This document shows, piece by piece, positions 34,821-42,100 of a DNA stretch of 64,000 nt. The stretch lies in the IMG/VR virus record IMGVR_UViG_3300036853_000446, positions 124,001 through 188,000 of that record. One strand, given 5' to 3'. A model generated the notes under the pieces. It worked only from the letters and a program-made list of their open reading frames with translations. It had not been told where the DNA came from and did not search any database. This DNA is from a virus. The stretch's first letter is position 1. Every line of letters starts with the position of its first letter. The position numbers and the translations under genes are program-made.

Positions 34821-35147
34821 TCATCGAATCTCCAGATCGACGTCCGGAGACTGTTCTGGACCCGGGCCCGGCATCGTCGGCGTGCTCGCGAGACATTCGC
34901 GTGCCGGCCGGAGCTGCTGACGCCGAACCCACGTGTTCCGGGCATCCGCAGACAACAGCTCGTCGAGCAGCCCACGAACGACGTGAAGGGACAGACTCTT
35001 CTCTGCGCCCGCCTTCTCGGCCGCGTCGAGGATGGTCCGCAGATGCATCCCGAAATGGAAGGCGTCGTCGCCGCGCAGGAAGAGGCCTGGCCAGTCCGAG
35101 CCGAACACGACGGACCCGGACTCGATGCGGGGCTCGGAATCACCCAC
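34821..35147 (-). CDS. hypothetical protein
   Basis: A 108-residue protein (GDSEPRIESGSVVFGSDWPG...) with a central helical region. GTG at 35147 overlaps the upstream gene by 8 bp. Part of a three-gene unit from the CGGTGTA element at 35342. Confidence 0.68.
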   Translation of the reverse strand: MGDSEPRIESGSVVFGSDWPGLFLRGDDAFHFGMHLRTILDAAEKAGAEKSLSLHVVRGLLDELLSADARNTWVRRQQLRPARECLASTPTMPGPGPEQSPDVDLEIR

Positions 35148-35328
35148 GGTCGACCCCAGCGGCTTCCATCGCCTCATCGAAGGCCCTGCAGGCATCTAGG
35201 AAGGCCCGCGAGACTTGCACGAGCGGAAGGTCTTCCGGAAGGCTCTTCAGGATAAATTCGGCGCACTCCTCGTCAGACCAGGTGCGATTGTCCAGCGCCC
35301 GAAACTCTTCCAACGTCAATTTCTCCAT
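35140..35328 (-). CDS. small acidic protein
   Basis: A 62-residue protein (MEKLTLEEFRALDNRTWSDE...). ATG set by CGGTGTA 13 nt upstream; longer frames read through tRNA-Ala. First gene of a small operon. Confidence 0.75.
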   Translation of the reverse strand: MEKLTLEEFRALDNRTWSDEECAEFILKSLPEDLPLVQVSRAFLDACRAFDEAMEAAGVDRG

Positions 35329-35341
35329 GGTGCCTTTCACG

Positions 35342-35348
35342 TACACCG
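35342..35348 (-). promoter_or_regulatory. CGGTGTA promoter-like element
   Basis: CGGTGTA 13 nt before the ATG at 35328 and 2 nt downstream of the end of tRNA-Ala. Confidence 0.6.
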
Positions 35349-35350
35349 AG

Positions 35351-35423
35351 TGGAGCCGGGGAGCATCGAACTCCCAGCCTCTCGCTTGCAGGGCGAGCGC
35401 TCTCCCACTTGAGCTACGGCCCC
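35351..35423 (-). tRNA. tRNA-Ala (TGC), C33
   Basis: Acceptor GGGGCCG/CGGCTCC, discriminator A, stem CTCGC/GCGAG with loop CCTGCAA (C33). Confidence 0.9.
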
Positions 35424-35504
35424 GAAATGCTTTGCCAATTACCCGATGCGATAGCACCAGATCTCAAAAACTTCTTTTGATGTGATATCCTTTTCAGAGG
35501 AAGC

Positions 35505-36140
35505 ATGCACGACTACGATAGACGCAGACTCGCCGCGGCGGAGACCACCGAAACCGTTACAAACATCCACTGGATGTACGTGGAGCACGAGAAGATCGCG
35601 CAGCGCGCCCTGATCGACCATCAAGCAAGACTCGGCAAGATCGAAACGAAGACACTGATCCGGGAAAACGTAATACGCCTCACAGGCACCACGACGGACG
35701 GCAGGACCTTCCGGATTGAAACGACCTTCTTTGTCAAGGAGATGATCGTTCAGTCCGAGACGCGAACGATCGTCGAAGGGACCGTGTCCATGGGACCGGT
35801 CCCCGATGTACTTCCAAGAGTGGAAGCTTCCGTCTCGAAGCTCTTGCAGGGTTTGACGAGTCTTGGGCTCGAAAAGCGCGACTACTTCAACTTTGCGAAA
35901 GGATGGGCCCACATCGCCCACGACATTGAGGCTTGGCGTCGTGGTGATGTCGTGAACACAAAGGGTTTGCGGTCGAGCTTGAGCTATCTCGTAAAGGAAA
36001 CCAAAAACCTCACCGACAAGCTACGAAGCACGTTCCCGGCAGGCGAGTTGCCTAAAGAGCAGCGGCAGCTCATCGATCTACTCGAGGAGGCCAGCAAAGC
36101 CCTCGGGGCCGCCGCGCGTGGTATTCCAGATATTGGTTGA
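35505..36140 (+). CDS. tag B protein, unknown body
   Basis: A 211-residue protein starting MHDYDRRRLAAAETTETV (tag B). The N-terminal half is beta-rich (VIRLTGTTTDGRTFRIETTF), the C-terminal half helical (LKSYL-type; ETKNLTDKLRSTFPAGE). AGAGGAAG site before the ATG. It lies between tRNA-Ala and a 3' tRNA fragment with the same acceptor end. Confidence 0.78.
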   Translation: MHDYDRRRLAAAETTETVTNIHWMYVEHEKIAQRALIDHQARLGKIETKTLIRENVIRLTGTTTDGRTFRIETTFFVKEMIVQSETRTIVEGTVSMGPVPDVLPRVEASVSKLLQGLTSLGLEKRDYFNFAKGWAHIAHDIEAWRRGDVVNTKGLRSSLSYLVKETKNLTDKLRSTFPAGELPKEQRQLIDLLEEASKALGAAARGIPDIG

Positions 36141-36141
36141 T

Positions 36142-36175
36142 TGGTGGAGCCGAAGGGGATTTGAACCCCCAAACA
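36142..36175 (-). pseudogene. 3' tRNA fragment (Ala-like)
   Basis: T-arm GGGG-GTTCAAAT-CCCC followed by TTCGGCTCC and ACCA, directly after the CCA of tRNA-Glu(CTC). No 5' half. The acceptor strand equals that of tRNA-Ala (35351). Confidence 0.65.
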
Positions 36176-36252
36176 TGGTGTCCCGTGCCGGATTCGAACC
36201 GACGTTACCGCCTTGAGAAGACAGCGTACTGGGCCATCTATACGAACGGGAC
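36176..36252 (-). tRNA. tRNA-Glu (CTC)
   Basis: Acceptor GTCCCGT/ACGGGAC, encoded ACCA, loop TTCTCAA on CTGTC/GGCGG. Confidence 0.88.
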
Positions 36253-36313
36253 AAATAGAACGTGACCGATGCCAGCCGAGCGTGCAAGCTTCCGAGGAGC
36301 ACCAAGGTCATGC

Positions 36314-36382
36314 AGCCCCGCGGAGAATCGGACTCCGACTGCTCGCTTGAAAGGCGAGTCTCATACCCTTAGAGGACGGGGC
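36314..36382 (-). tRNA. tRNA-Glu (TTC)
   Basis: Acceptor GCCCCGT/GCGGGGC, loop CTTTCAA on CTCGC/GCGAG; T-loop TCCGATT. Confidence 0.9.
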
Positions 36383-36383
36383 C

Positions 36384-37556
36384 TTACAGAGAATCCATGA
36401 ACTGCTGCAGCGCCCGGGGGAGAGGCTTCCCGAGCACCACGGCCAGGAAGGACTCGGCAAAGTTTTCCTCCCACGATGTCGCCCCGTAGTCGGAAGCATA
36501 AACGCCGCTCTGATGCTCAGACACCGGAAACTCGACGTCGCCCGACACGTTCTTCATGGCGATCGCGTCGTGCAGGGCCTGCCAGACGCCGCTTTCCTTC
36601 TCGTCTCGGAATCGCTTGAGCAAGGGGATCTGCTTTCGCATCACCTCGCGCGGTGTTCTCTCCGCGTATTCACGGCTGCGCGGCGAGATGATGGTGTCCG
36701 GGTCATCCGGGTACTCCTCGCGCTGATGCAGCTCGAAGAGTTTCATGTATTCGTCGGCCGCCTTTTGACGCTCGGCCGGGGTAAACACGATCGTCTCGCC
36801 CTTCTCGTGAATCTTGTGGAAGCGTTCGAACTTCTCACCGCGGATGAATTTCGTGTGGTAGCGATGCCCGAATTCGTGGATGAGGGTCAGCACGCTGTTG
36901 CGTTCTGGCGTCGCGTACATGCTGAGCGTGATGGTGTCGGTCGCGTGGGCGTACGAGCCAGCCACGAGCCCACCCGAGCCAGGCCGCGGGTCATATGTGC
37001 CTGAAGGACGAAGGTCCTTGCGAATGAAGACCTTGCCGTAGAGAACCTCTGGGAACCTTCGGTGGACCAGTTCACTCGCTTTGTCGAGCGTCGCGACGGC
37101 TTCCGCCGTATCCGTTACGCCCTCTAGCGGGATGATCCGGAAAGGGCCGTGTTTGAACTCGTCGGCCTCGTCCCGCATCAGCTCCTGCACTTTAGGCAAG
37201 CCCTCGTCCAGCTGACGAAACCAATGATCAAACCACTGTTGGCCAATCGAGTAGAGGTCACGATGATGCTGAATGCCATAGATGGCATTGAACACTTCCT
37301 GAAGCTTTCCGACGAATTCCATGAAGAATTCCCTATCAGCGTGGTCGAGGTCAGGTAGCCATTCGGTGCGGACACTCAGGCGGTCACCGCCTAGGAAGAA
37401 CACCCCGAGGATCTTGCCAAAGGCACGAAACTCGTCCTCTGCCTGCTTCCACTTCTCGCCACGAATGAGGCGCTCGATTCCCTCGAGCATCGGGGCCAGT
37501 TGCGTCCGAGCGAGAAAACGTCGAACGACATTGGCGACCAGCGGTTCCAGCATCAT
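36384..37556 (-). CDS. zinc metallopeptidase-like protein with tag C
   Basis: A 390-residue protein. The N-terminus LVANVVRRFLARTQLAP carries tag C. A helical region follows, then SVLTLIHEFGHRYHTKF (HExxH zinc site near residue 225) and near the C-terminus SDYGATSWEENFAESFLA, where a Glu may be the third ligand. The same two motifs occur in the gene at 53531, so these are distant paralogues. A catalytic peptidase role is likely but the substrate is unknown. Confidence 0.82.
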   Translation of the reverse strand: MMLEPLVANVVRRFLARTQLAPMLEGIERLIRGEKWKQAEDEFRAFGKILGVFFLGGDRLSVRTEWLPDLDHADREFFMEFVGKLQEVFNAIYGIQHHRDLYSIGQQWFDHWFRQLDEGLPKVQELMRDEADEFKHGPFRIIPLEGVTDTAEAVATLDKASELVHRRFPEVLYGKVFIRKDLRPSGTYDPRPGSGGLVAGSYAHATDTITLSMYATPERNSVLTLIHEFGHRYHTKFIRGEKFERFHKIHEKGETIVFTPAERQKAADEYMKLFELHQREEYPDDPDTIISPRSREYAERTPREVMRKQIPLLKRFRDEKESGVWQALHDAIAMKNVSGDVEFPVSEHQSGVYASDYGATSWEENFAESFLAVVLGKPLPRALQQFMDSL

Positions 37557-37582
37557 TCAGGCTAATCCATTAAAAGAGGATG

Positions 37583-37653
37583 AGCCCCCACCGGGAATCG
37601 GACCCGGACCTGCCGAATACCAATCGACTGCTCGACCTTCGAGCTATGAGGGC
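37583..37653 (-). tRNA. tRNA-Thr (GGT)
   Basis: Acceptor GCCCTCA/TGGGGGC, loop TTGGTAT on GTCGA/TCGGC; T-loop TCCGATT. Confidence 0.9.
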
Positions 37654-37658
37654 AAGTG

Positions 37659-38099
37659 TCATCTGCCGAACGGGCGGTGCTTCTGCTTCCAGAGTGCCTC
37701 CGCCGCGTCGGTATGTGAGGTTGCCGGGCGGAACTTCTGCCCTGAAATGCGCTCCGCCCAGGCGTACATCGCGGTCGCGAGCCCCTGCCGGCGAAACTCG
37801 GGATCGACCTCGATGGCCCCCTCGAAATCTTTCTCCGATGGGTCGCCGTTCCAAGGCCCATAGAACAGGTCGCCCACGACGCGCTCCCCATCGTCTGATG
37901 GTACCGTCGCAAGGATACTAAAGTCGTCGAAATCCGAAGACGGTTTACGTCGCCAGTAGAGGGTAAAGTCTTTGAACGTTGTCTCGCGTATGAACTTCGA
38001 TTTCTCCCGAGGGAAGTCCTTCGTCTTGGCCCGCCACTTCTCGGGGTTGTCGCTGAGACTGGCGAGATATCGCTGGGCAACGCGCGACAGTGTCGACAT
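37659..38099 (-). CDS. GNAT-type acetyltransferase with tag C
   Basis: A 146-residue protein. N-terminus MSTLSRVAQRYLASLSD is a clear tag C. The body has the GNAT acetyl-CoA motif EVDPEFRRQGLATAMYAWAE followed by ISGQKF. It would acetylate a small molecule or protein. ATG at 38099, 7 bp after the upstream gene. Confidence 0.83.
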   Translation of the reverse strand: MSTLSRVAQRYLASLSDNPEKWRAKTKDFPREKSKFIRETTFKDFTLYWRRKPSSDFDDFSILATVPSDDGERVVGDLFYGPWNGDPSEKDFEGAIEVDPEFRRQGLATAMYAWAERISGQKFRPATSHTDAAEALWKQKHRPFGR

Positions 38100-38106
38100 G
38101 GGATCT

Positions 38107-38949
38107 TTAGGCGGGGACGGTCTCATCCGACCTGTTCTCGACGCCGAGTCGGTCCCATCTTACCGTGAAGCCGTGCCCCGGCTTGTACTCGAGATACTGT
38201 TTCGCCACAAGCCAGGCGAGCCTCAGGACGAGCGTGATGGGTAGCGCGGCGAACGTTCCGAAGCCGAGCTGCGCAAAAAGCCCGCCGATCGCCGACTCGG
38301 GCATCGACGCGAGCAACTCCACGAGCGAGATACCCCCGGTGAAGCCCGCGACGATGCCGGGAATGTCCCAGGTGATCTCCAGGACCGAGATCCAGACGTA
38401 GATGTAAATGGCCGCGTAAACGGGCCGCCTCAGGGTCGGGATGTGCTTCCGAAACAGGTTGTCGATCGTCTCCGCGCCTTCACGAATCTTCGACAGTGCG
38501 CGCTGCAGCCACGGCACATCTTTAACCAGACGGCGGATGAGGTCGGTCAGTCCGGGCATCTTGTGCTGGTCGATGAAGAAGAGACTCAAAGGCAAATGCG
38601 ACGTCGCCTTGTGCAGCACGCTCATCAGGGCGCGCTTACCCTCGGCCATGGCGTCCTTGATGCCCCTGACCAGATTGGGCAGGCTCGCGTCCTCCAGGCC
38701 GAGGCCGCGCTTGATGGCAGCCCACGCCTCGGGCGCGCGTTTGAAGAGCCCGACAAGGCGCGAGACAGCGCTCGTGATCCCGGCGACGACTTCTTTTGAC
38801 GACGCGGTACGGGTCTCCCAGGCGGCCTCGACGAGGGCAACGAGCGCCCCTCTCGGCGGCAGACGGGAGGCAACACGCCCCGTTGGATAGGCCCGTTCGA
38901 CGGCGAGCCGGATGAAATACCGGTCCCTGACTCTCAGGCTGATGTCCAC
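38107..38949 (-). CDS. membrane protein with basic N-terminus
   Basis: A 280-residue protein starting from GTG. N-terminus contains VRDRYFIRLAVERAYPTGRV, loosely tag C-like. Two helical, charged regions precede hydrophobic segments around 185-205, 208-235 and 245-265 that look membrane spanning. Function unknown. Confidence 0.72.
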   Translation of the reverse strand: MDISLRVRDRYFIRLAVERAYPTGRVASRLPPRGALVALVEAAWETRTASSKEVVAGITSAVSRLVGLFKRAPEAWAAIKRGLGLEDASLPNLVRGIKDAMAEGKRALMSVLHKATSHLPLSLFFIDQHKMPGLTDLIRRLVKDVPWLQRALSKIREGAETIDNLFRKHIPTLRRPVYAAIYIYVWISVLEITWDIPGIVAGFTGGISLVELLASMPESAIGGLFAQLGFGTFAALPITLVLRLAWLVAKQYLEYKPGHGFTVRWDRLGVENRSDETVPA

Positions 38950-38998
38950 GTCAGTGGCCGGCGGATAAGTGAAAGCGGCGCCTCCGAATCGTGCGGAG

Positions 38999-39069
38999 CG
39001 CCCCGTATGGAAATCGAATCCATCTCATCCGCGAGACAGGCGGACTGCGACCCCAGTCGCATCACGGGC
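38999..39069 (-). tRNA. tRNA-Asp (GTC)
   Basis: Loop CTGTCTC on TCCGC/GCGGA, discriminator G, D-arm TGCGAC-TGGG-GTCGCA unusually long stem; acceptor has one bulged base. Confidence 0.82.
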
Positions 39070-39205
39070 GAAACGTAGGCGAGAAGGAGGAAGTCAAAGG
39101 AGGCCGTCAACCGCGTCGCCGCCGCATACCTCAGTCAGTTCACGCTTTCGAGCGGTGGGCATGATTTTCGACGCCGAGCTTATCCATTTGTAACGGCCTC
39201 TTCTC

Positions 39206-39697
39206 GTGAACAAGATCGCGAGCGCCGGGGAGCTGCAGTCAGAGTTGAGACGGCTCCTGAACGAGGCGGTTGCACCGGGAGTCTCCCGCCGCGCAATGGC
39301 CGCCGAGCTGGTTGCGCTCGCCGGTCGGGTGGCGCGCGACAGGCCCTATCCCGAGCAGGACGTGCGCGGATCGGGCGAGTGGGCCGTCTATTTCGAGACC
39401 GAGGCACCGAAGACGATCCATCGGTGGAAATTTCACACCCAGGCGCAGGCGACGGACGAAGCCAAGAAAGCTCAGAAGGAGCAAGGCGGCTTCGTCACGG
39501 TCATGCGCAAGGGCCTCGACGTCGTCGAGGTGGGCCCCGGCGGCAAGGTCACGAAGAACGCCACGGTTCTGAACGTGGTGGCGCGCTACGTGGCTCGACA
39601 AATACCAACAATCAGAACAATTGCGGACAGCTCCGAATCCTGGGCTCGAACCAGGGACCTACGTGTTAACAGCACGTCGCTCTACCAACTGAGCTAA
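39206..39697 (+). CDS. tag A protein overlapping tRNA-Asn antisense
   Basis: A 163-residue protein from a GTG start. Residues 1-43 are tag A (MNKIASAGELQSELRRLLNE, then SRRAMAAELVALAGRVA). Middle: WAVYFETEAPKTIHRWKFHT. Residues 126-138 (NVVARYVARQIPT) resemble tag C. The last 22 codons lie antisense to tRNA-Asn, so the C-terminus may be longer than ancestral. Confidence 0.7.
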   Translation: MNKIASAGELQSELRRLLNEAVAPGVSRRAMAAELVALAGRVARDRPYPEQDVRGSGEWAVYFETEAPKTIHRWKFHTQAQATDEAKKAQKEQGGFVTVMRKGLDVVEVGPGGKVTKNATVLNVVARYVARQIPTIRTIADSSESWARTRDLRVNSTSLYQLS

Positions 39698-39703
39698 TCC
39701 GGA
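39631..39703 (-). tRNA. tRNA-Asn (GTT)
   Basis: Acceptor TCCGGAT/ATTCGGA, discriminator G, loop CTGTTAA on ACGTG/CACGT. Confidence 0.93.
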
Positions 39704-39714
39704 AAAAGGCCACC

Positions 39715-39969
39715 TCATTGATGAATGGCGTCGAGTTGCAGAACCTCGGAACCGCTCGTGTCGAAGTAGGCGACGGACTCAAAATCGCCTCGATCGCAGA
39801 TATTGCAGCAACTGATGGTCATCTCAACTGCCAAGGGCGGGTCGTACTTGGCGCGCTCCACCCGAAGCGCGTTTCCGCACCCTTCACACCTGATGTGGAT
39901 GTGCGTTCTCGACGCTGACTCTCTCGCCGAGGCGGTCTCCGCTTTCGTCATGTCGGCGAGGCGCTTCAT
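39715..39969 (-). CDS. zinc-finger-like protein
   Basis: An 84-residue protein with four cysteines in two pairs (CEGCG, CCNIC), likely zinc binding. ATG at 39969 has TGGTGTA 11 nt upstream. Longer frames run through the hairpin region and are rejected. Confidence 0.75.
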   Translation of the reverse strand: MKRLADMTKAETASARESASRTHIHIRCEGCGNALRVERAKYDPPLAVEMTISCCNICDRGDFESVAYFDTSGSEVLQLDAIHQ

Positions 39970-39980
39970 TTGGTGAAGAT

Positions 39981-39987
39981 TACACCA
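39981..39987 (-). promoter_or_regulatory. TGGTGTA promoter-like element
   Basis: TGGTGTA 11 nt before the ATG at 39969. Confidence 0.55.
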
Positions 39988-40060
39988 GGTGCTGCGGCTC
40001 GTCATCACGACGATTAGGTGTGATGCGGGGCCCCCACGGCCAAGATCTTCCGACCCTGGA

Positions 40061-40215
40061 CGTGAGGACCCCGCCTCACGGACAAACCAGGAGAGGTGTC
40101 CACTGTTCTTCCACCGACTGCCAATCGGTGCCCGGACGACCGGGGGCCGAGACGGCCAGAGCCCGCGCCATTGCGGGGGTGTGCATCTCGCGTTTCTCCG
40201 GGGCCTAAACCCCGG
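40061..40215. ncRNA. candidate structured RNA: six tandem perfect hairpins
   Basis: Perfect stems at 40061-40080 (7 bp), 40112-40130 (6 bp), 40131-40144 (5 bp, tetraloop), 40145-40157 (5 bp), 40162-40177 (5 bp) and 40198-40215 (6 bp); three follow each other without any spacer. No credible ORF crosses it. It lies between tRNA-Gln and the zinc-finger gene, so transcription from the reverse strand with the tRNAs is likely. Does not match RNase P or tmRNA landmarks. Confidence 0.55.
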
Positions 40216-40276
40216 CGAACGTGGCACCAAGTCCTGTTCAAATTTTCAAAGATCAAAACCCATGAAGGGTTCGAAG

Positions 40277-40347
40277 TTCAGGCACTAGGATTCGGACCTA
40301 GATATCGGCTTTCAGAGAGCCGCGTCTTACCGTTGGACGATGCCTGA
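40277..40347 (-). tRNA. tRNA-Gln (CTG)
   Basis: Acceptor TCAGGCA/TGCCTGA, discriminator A, loop CTCTGAA on CGGCT/AGCCG. Confidence 0.92.
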
Positions 40348-40352
40348 ATAGG

Positions 40353-40424
40353 TTCGGGAACTCGGAATCGAACTGAGATTCACGGCTTCAAAGGCCGGTG
40401 TCCTACCAATTGGACGATTCCCGA
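40353..40424 (-). tRNA. tRNA-Gln (TTG)
   Basis: Acceptor TCGGGAA/TTCCCGA, discriminator A, loop CTTTGAA. Confidence 0.92.
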
Positions 40425-40495
40425 ATGACATTAGTTGCACCACTGCAACACTGACTTTAGATACACGTTTCTCTGACGCCGACGATCGTCGGCAG

Positions 40496-40566
40496 TGGTT
40501 CCCCAGAGGATCGAACTCTGATCGATCGGTTAAGGGCCGATTGCTCTACCGTTGAGCTAGGAAACC
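40496..40566 (-). tRNA. tRNA-Lys (CTT), C33
   Basis: Acceptor GGTTTCC/GGGAACC, stem ATCGG/CCGAT with loop CCCTTAA (C33). Confidence 0.9.
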
Positions 40567-40577
40567 GCTTGATGCGG

Positions 40578-40650
40578 TGGGTGCGGCGAGCCACGATCTC
40601 GCATCGTTCGGTTTAAAGGACCGACGCTCTGCCAATTGAGCTACACACCC
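40578..40650 (-). tRNA. tRNA-Lys (TTT), C33
   Basis: Acceptor GGGTGTG/CGCACCC, stem TCGGT/ACCGA with loop CCTTTAA (C33); T-loop ATCGTGG rather than TTCRANN. Confidence 0.88.
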
Positions 40651-40733
40651 ATGAGGGTTGCGATAGCTAGGCTTGCGTTTGAGACGCCATCGTTGAGTCA
40701 TGATCGAAGACCCCTTTCCTTGTTTGGGGTGTG

Positions 40734-40814
40734 AGTCCGTGAAGAATTGAACTTCTTAGGCCTAAAGCCGCGACGTTTACAGCGTCGCCCGTGTCCCAGC
40801 ACGCTCATCCGGAC
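40734..40814 (-). tRNA. tRNA-Tyr (GTA)
   Basis: Loop CTGTAAA on CGACG/CGTCG, long variable arm, T-arm AGAAG-TTCAATT-CTTC. Acceptor GTCCG/CGGAC pairs only five positions. First tRNA after the terminator at 40893. Confidence 0.85.
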
Positions 40815-40892
40815 CCAATGATTTCAGCTTGTTTGATGCTGCTTCGTTCAAACTCAGATGTGAGGGCGCCTTCGAATTGCGCCCCAGAAACG

Positions 40893-40924
40893 AAAAACCC
40901 GCCACTTCTTCAGAAGGGCGGGTT
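40893..40924 (-). terminator. rho-independent terminator
   Basis: On the reverse strand AACCCGCC pairs with GGCGGGTT, followed by TTT. Insulates the tRNA region from the unit upstream. Confidence 0.8.
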
Positions 40925-40959
40925 CGGGTTGGTCTCTTCGACCAGATCCTACTACCGCC

Positions 40960-41319
40960 CTACGTACCCATCTCCTGGCTCGGACCCGCGAAATTGCGAA
41001 TGGAGACGGGGCTTTCATGCTTCGGCGTACGGCCGTCCGCGCACAAATCGCGACCAGCGAGGTCTGCGCCGACGCCATACACGCTATACCCTTGTGCACA
41101 CCACGACTCGCCAGCCGCGAGGGCTGTTCCGAGTATTGGTGATTTGGGGGCGAGGGCGAACATGGGAGGTCTCGTTGACGGTATGTATCGGATCGAGAGG
41201 GGTCGAGAGAATGAGTCTCGGTCCCCGCGCATATGTCTTACGGCCACGAAAGGGAGCTTGCAAGGGGGAAAATGGATTTTGTTTTGCTCTCGTCCTGAGC
41301 CACCGAACACCTTAGCCAC
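40960..41319 (-). CDS. hypothetical protein, start uncertain
   Basis: Up to 119 residues; the C-terminal 67 (from MFALAPKSPILGTALAAGES) look most protein-like. The gene ends 35 bp before a terminator, which supports the strand. A forward frame over the same DNA is less likely. Confidence 0.4.
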   Translation of the reverse strand: MAKVFGGSGREQNKIHFPPCKLPFVAVRHMRGDRDSFSRPLSIRYIPSTRPPMFALAPKSPILGTALAAGESWCAQGYSVYGVGADLAGRDLCADGRTPKHESPVSIRNFAGPSQEMGT

Positions 41320-41420
41320 CGAACAACGGCTGACCGATCACATCGCCCACCGTGGTCAGGCGGAGGGCACTCATGCTCAGATCGAAATCATGCGTCAGCA
41401 CCGGACGGAGGCCATCCGGG

Positions 41421-42065
41421 TCAGATGCTCGCCTGTGTGATGAGCATCTCGCCGTCGAAGCCCGTCTCGGTCACGTTGCCCGTCGTGAGGTAGAGTGGCT
41501 GGAAGGGAACCCACGGCGCGAGCGGGACCGTGACGAGGCTCGACTCCGGCATGGCGACGTCGTTCATGGTCACCGACACGTGGTGCACGCCGCTGATCGG
41601 ACGGGCGGCTCCCCACGCGACCGTCATGTGGATGAGCGCGCCCTGAGCGAAGCCCGCCATGGTCGTAGCGGCCCACGCGGCGACGGTTATCCCGCCCACG
41701 TCGTGGACGCTACCGACGGCCTGACCCGCGGCGTTGACCCCGAGCGTAATCAAAGGTGCGACGGTCGTTGCATAGGCCGACTGCGCGATCACGATACTGT
41801 GAGCGCCACTGCCCATCGTGAACCAGACGTCGAGCGTACCGCGCGCCGCGCCCACTCTCGGACCCACCTGAGGGTCGACCAGGTTGAAGCGCCCGTTGCC
41901 CCTTGCCACGAACGACTGCCCCGCGAGAATCGGGTACGACCGCAAAGGTGCCATCGAGTTGCCGCGCCACGAGGCCGCGCTCGCGGTGATACTCGCGACG
42001 GGGGTGCCCTGCCGGAAGTCCACTAAGCGGCCGGGGATCGAGGGGGAAACGGTCGAGGTGATCAT
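41421..42065 (-). CDS. lectin/LamG-like structural protein
   Basis: A 214-residue, Gly/Ala/Val/Thr-rich protein. The order GTLDVWFTMG, then IHMTVAW, GVHHVSVTMNDVAMP, PFQPLYLTTG and FDGEMLIT follows the strand pattern of concanavalin-like LamG sandwich domains found in phage fibres and decoration proteins. ATG at 42065. Likely virion surface; this is inference. Confidence 0.72.
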   Translation of the reverse strand: MITSTVSPSIPGRLVDFRQGTPVASITASAASWRGNSMAPLRSYPILAGQSFVARGNGRFNLVDPQVGPRVGAARGTLDVWFTMGSGAHSIVIAQSAYATTVAPLITLGVNAAGQAVGSVHDVGGITVAAWAATTMAGFAQGALIHMTVAWGAARPISGVHHVSVTMNDVAMPESSLVTVPLAPWVPFQPLYLTTGNVTETGFDGEMLITQASI

Positions 42066-42100
42066 GCGCTGAGCGAGCGGACAAAAGGAAAGCGCACCGC

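Noticed and set aside
40112-40130. Hairpin with anticodon-like 7-nt loop (GGC or GCC)
   Set aside because: No matching acceptor, D-arm or T-arm on either strand; treated as part of the hairpin series.
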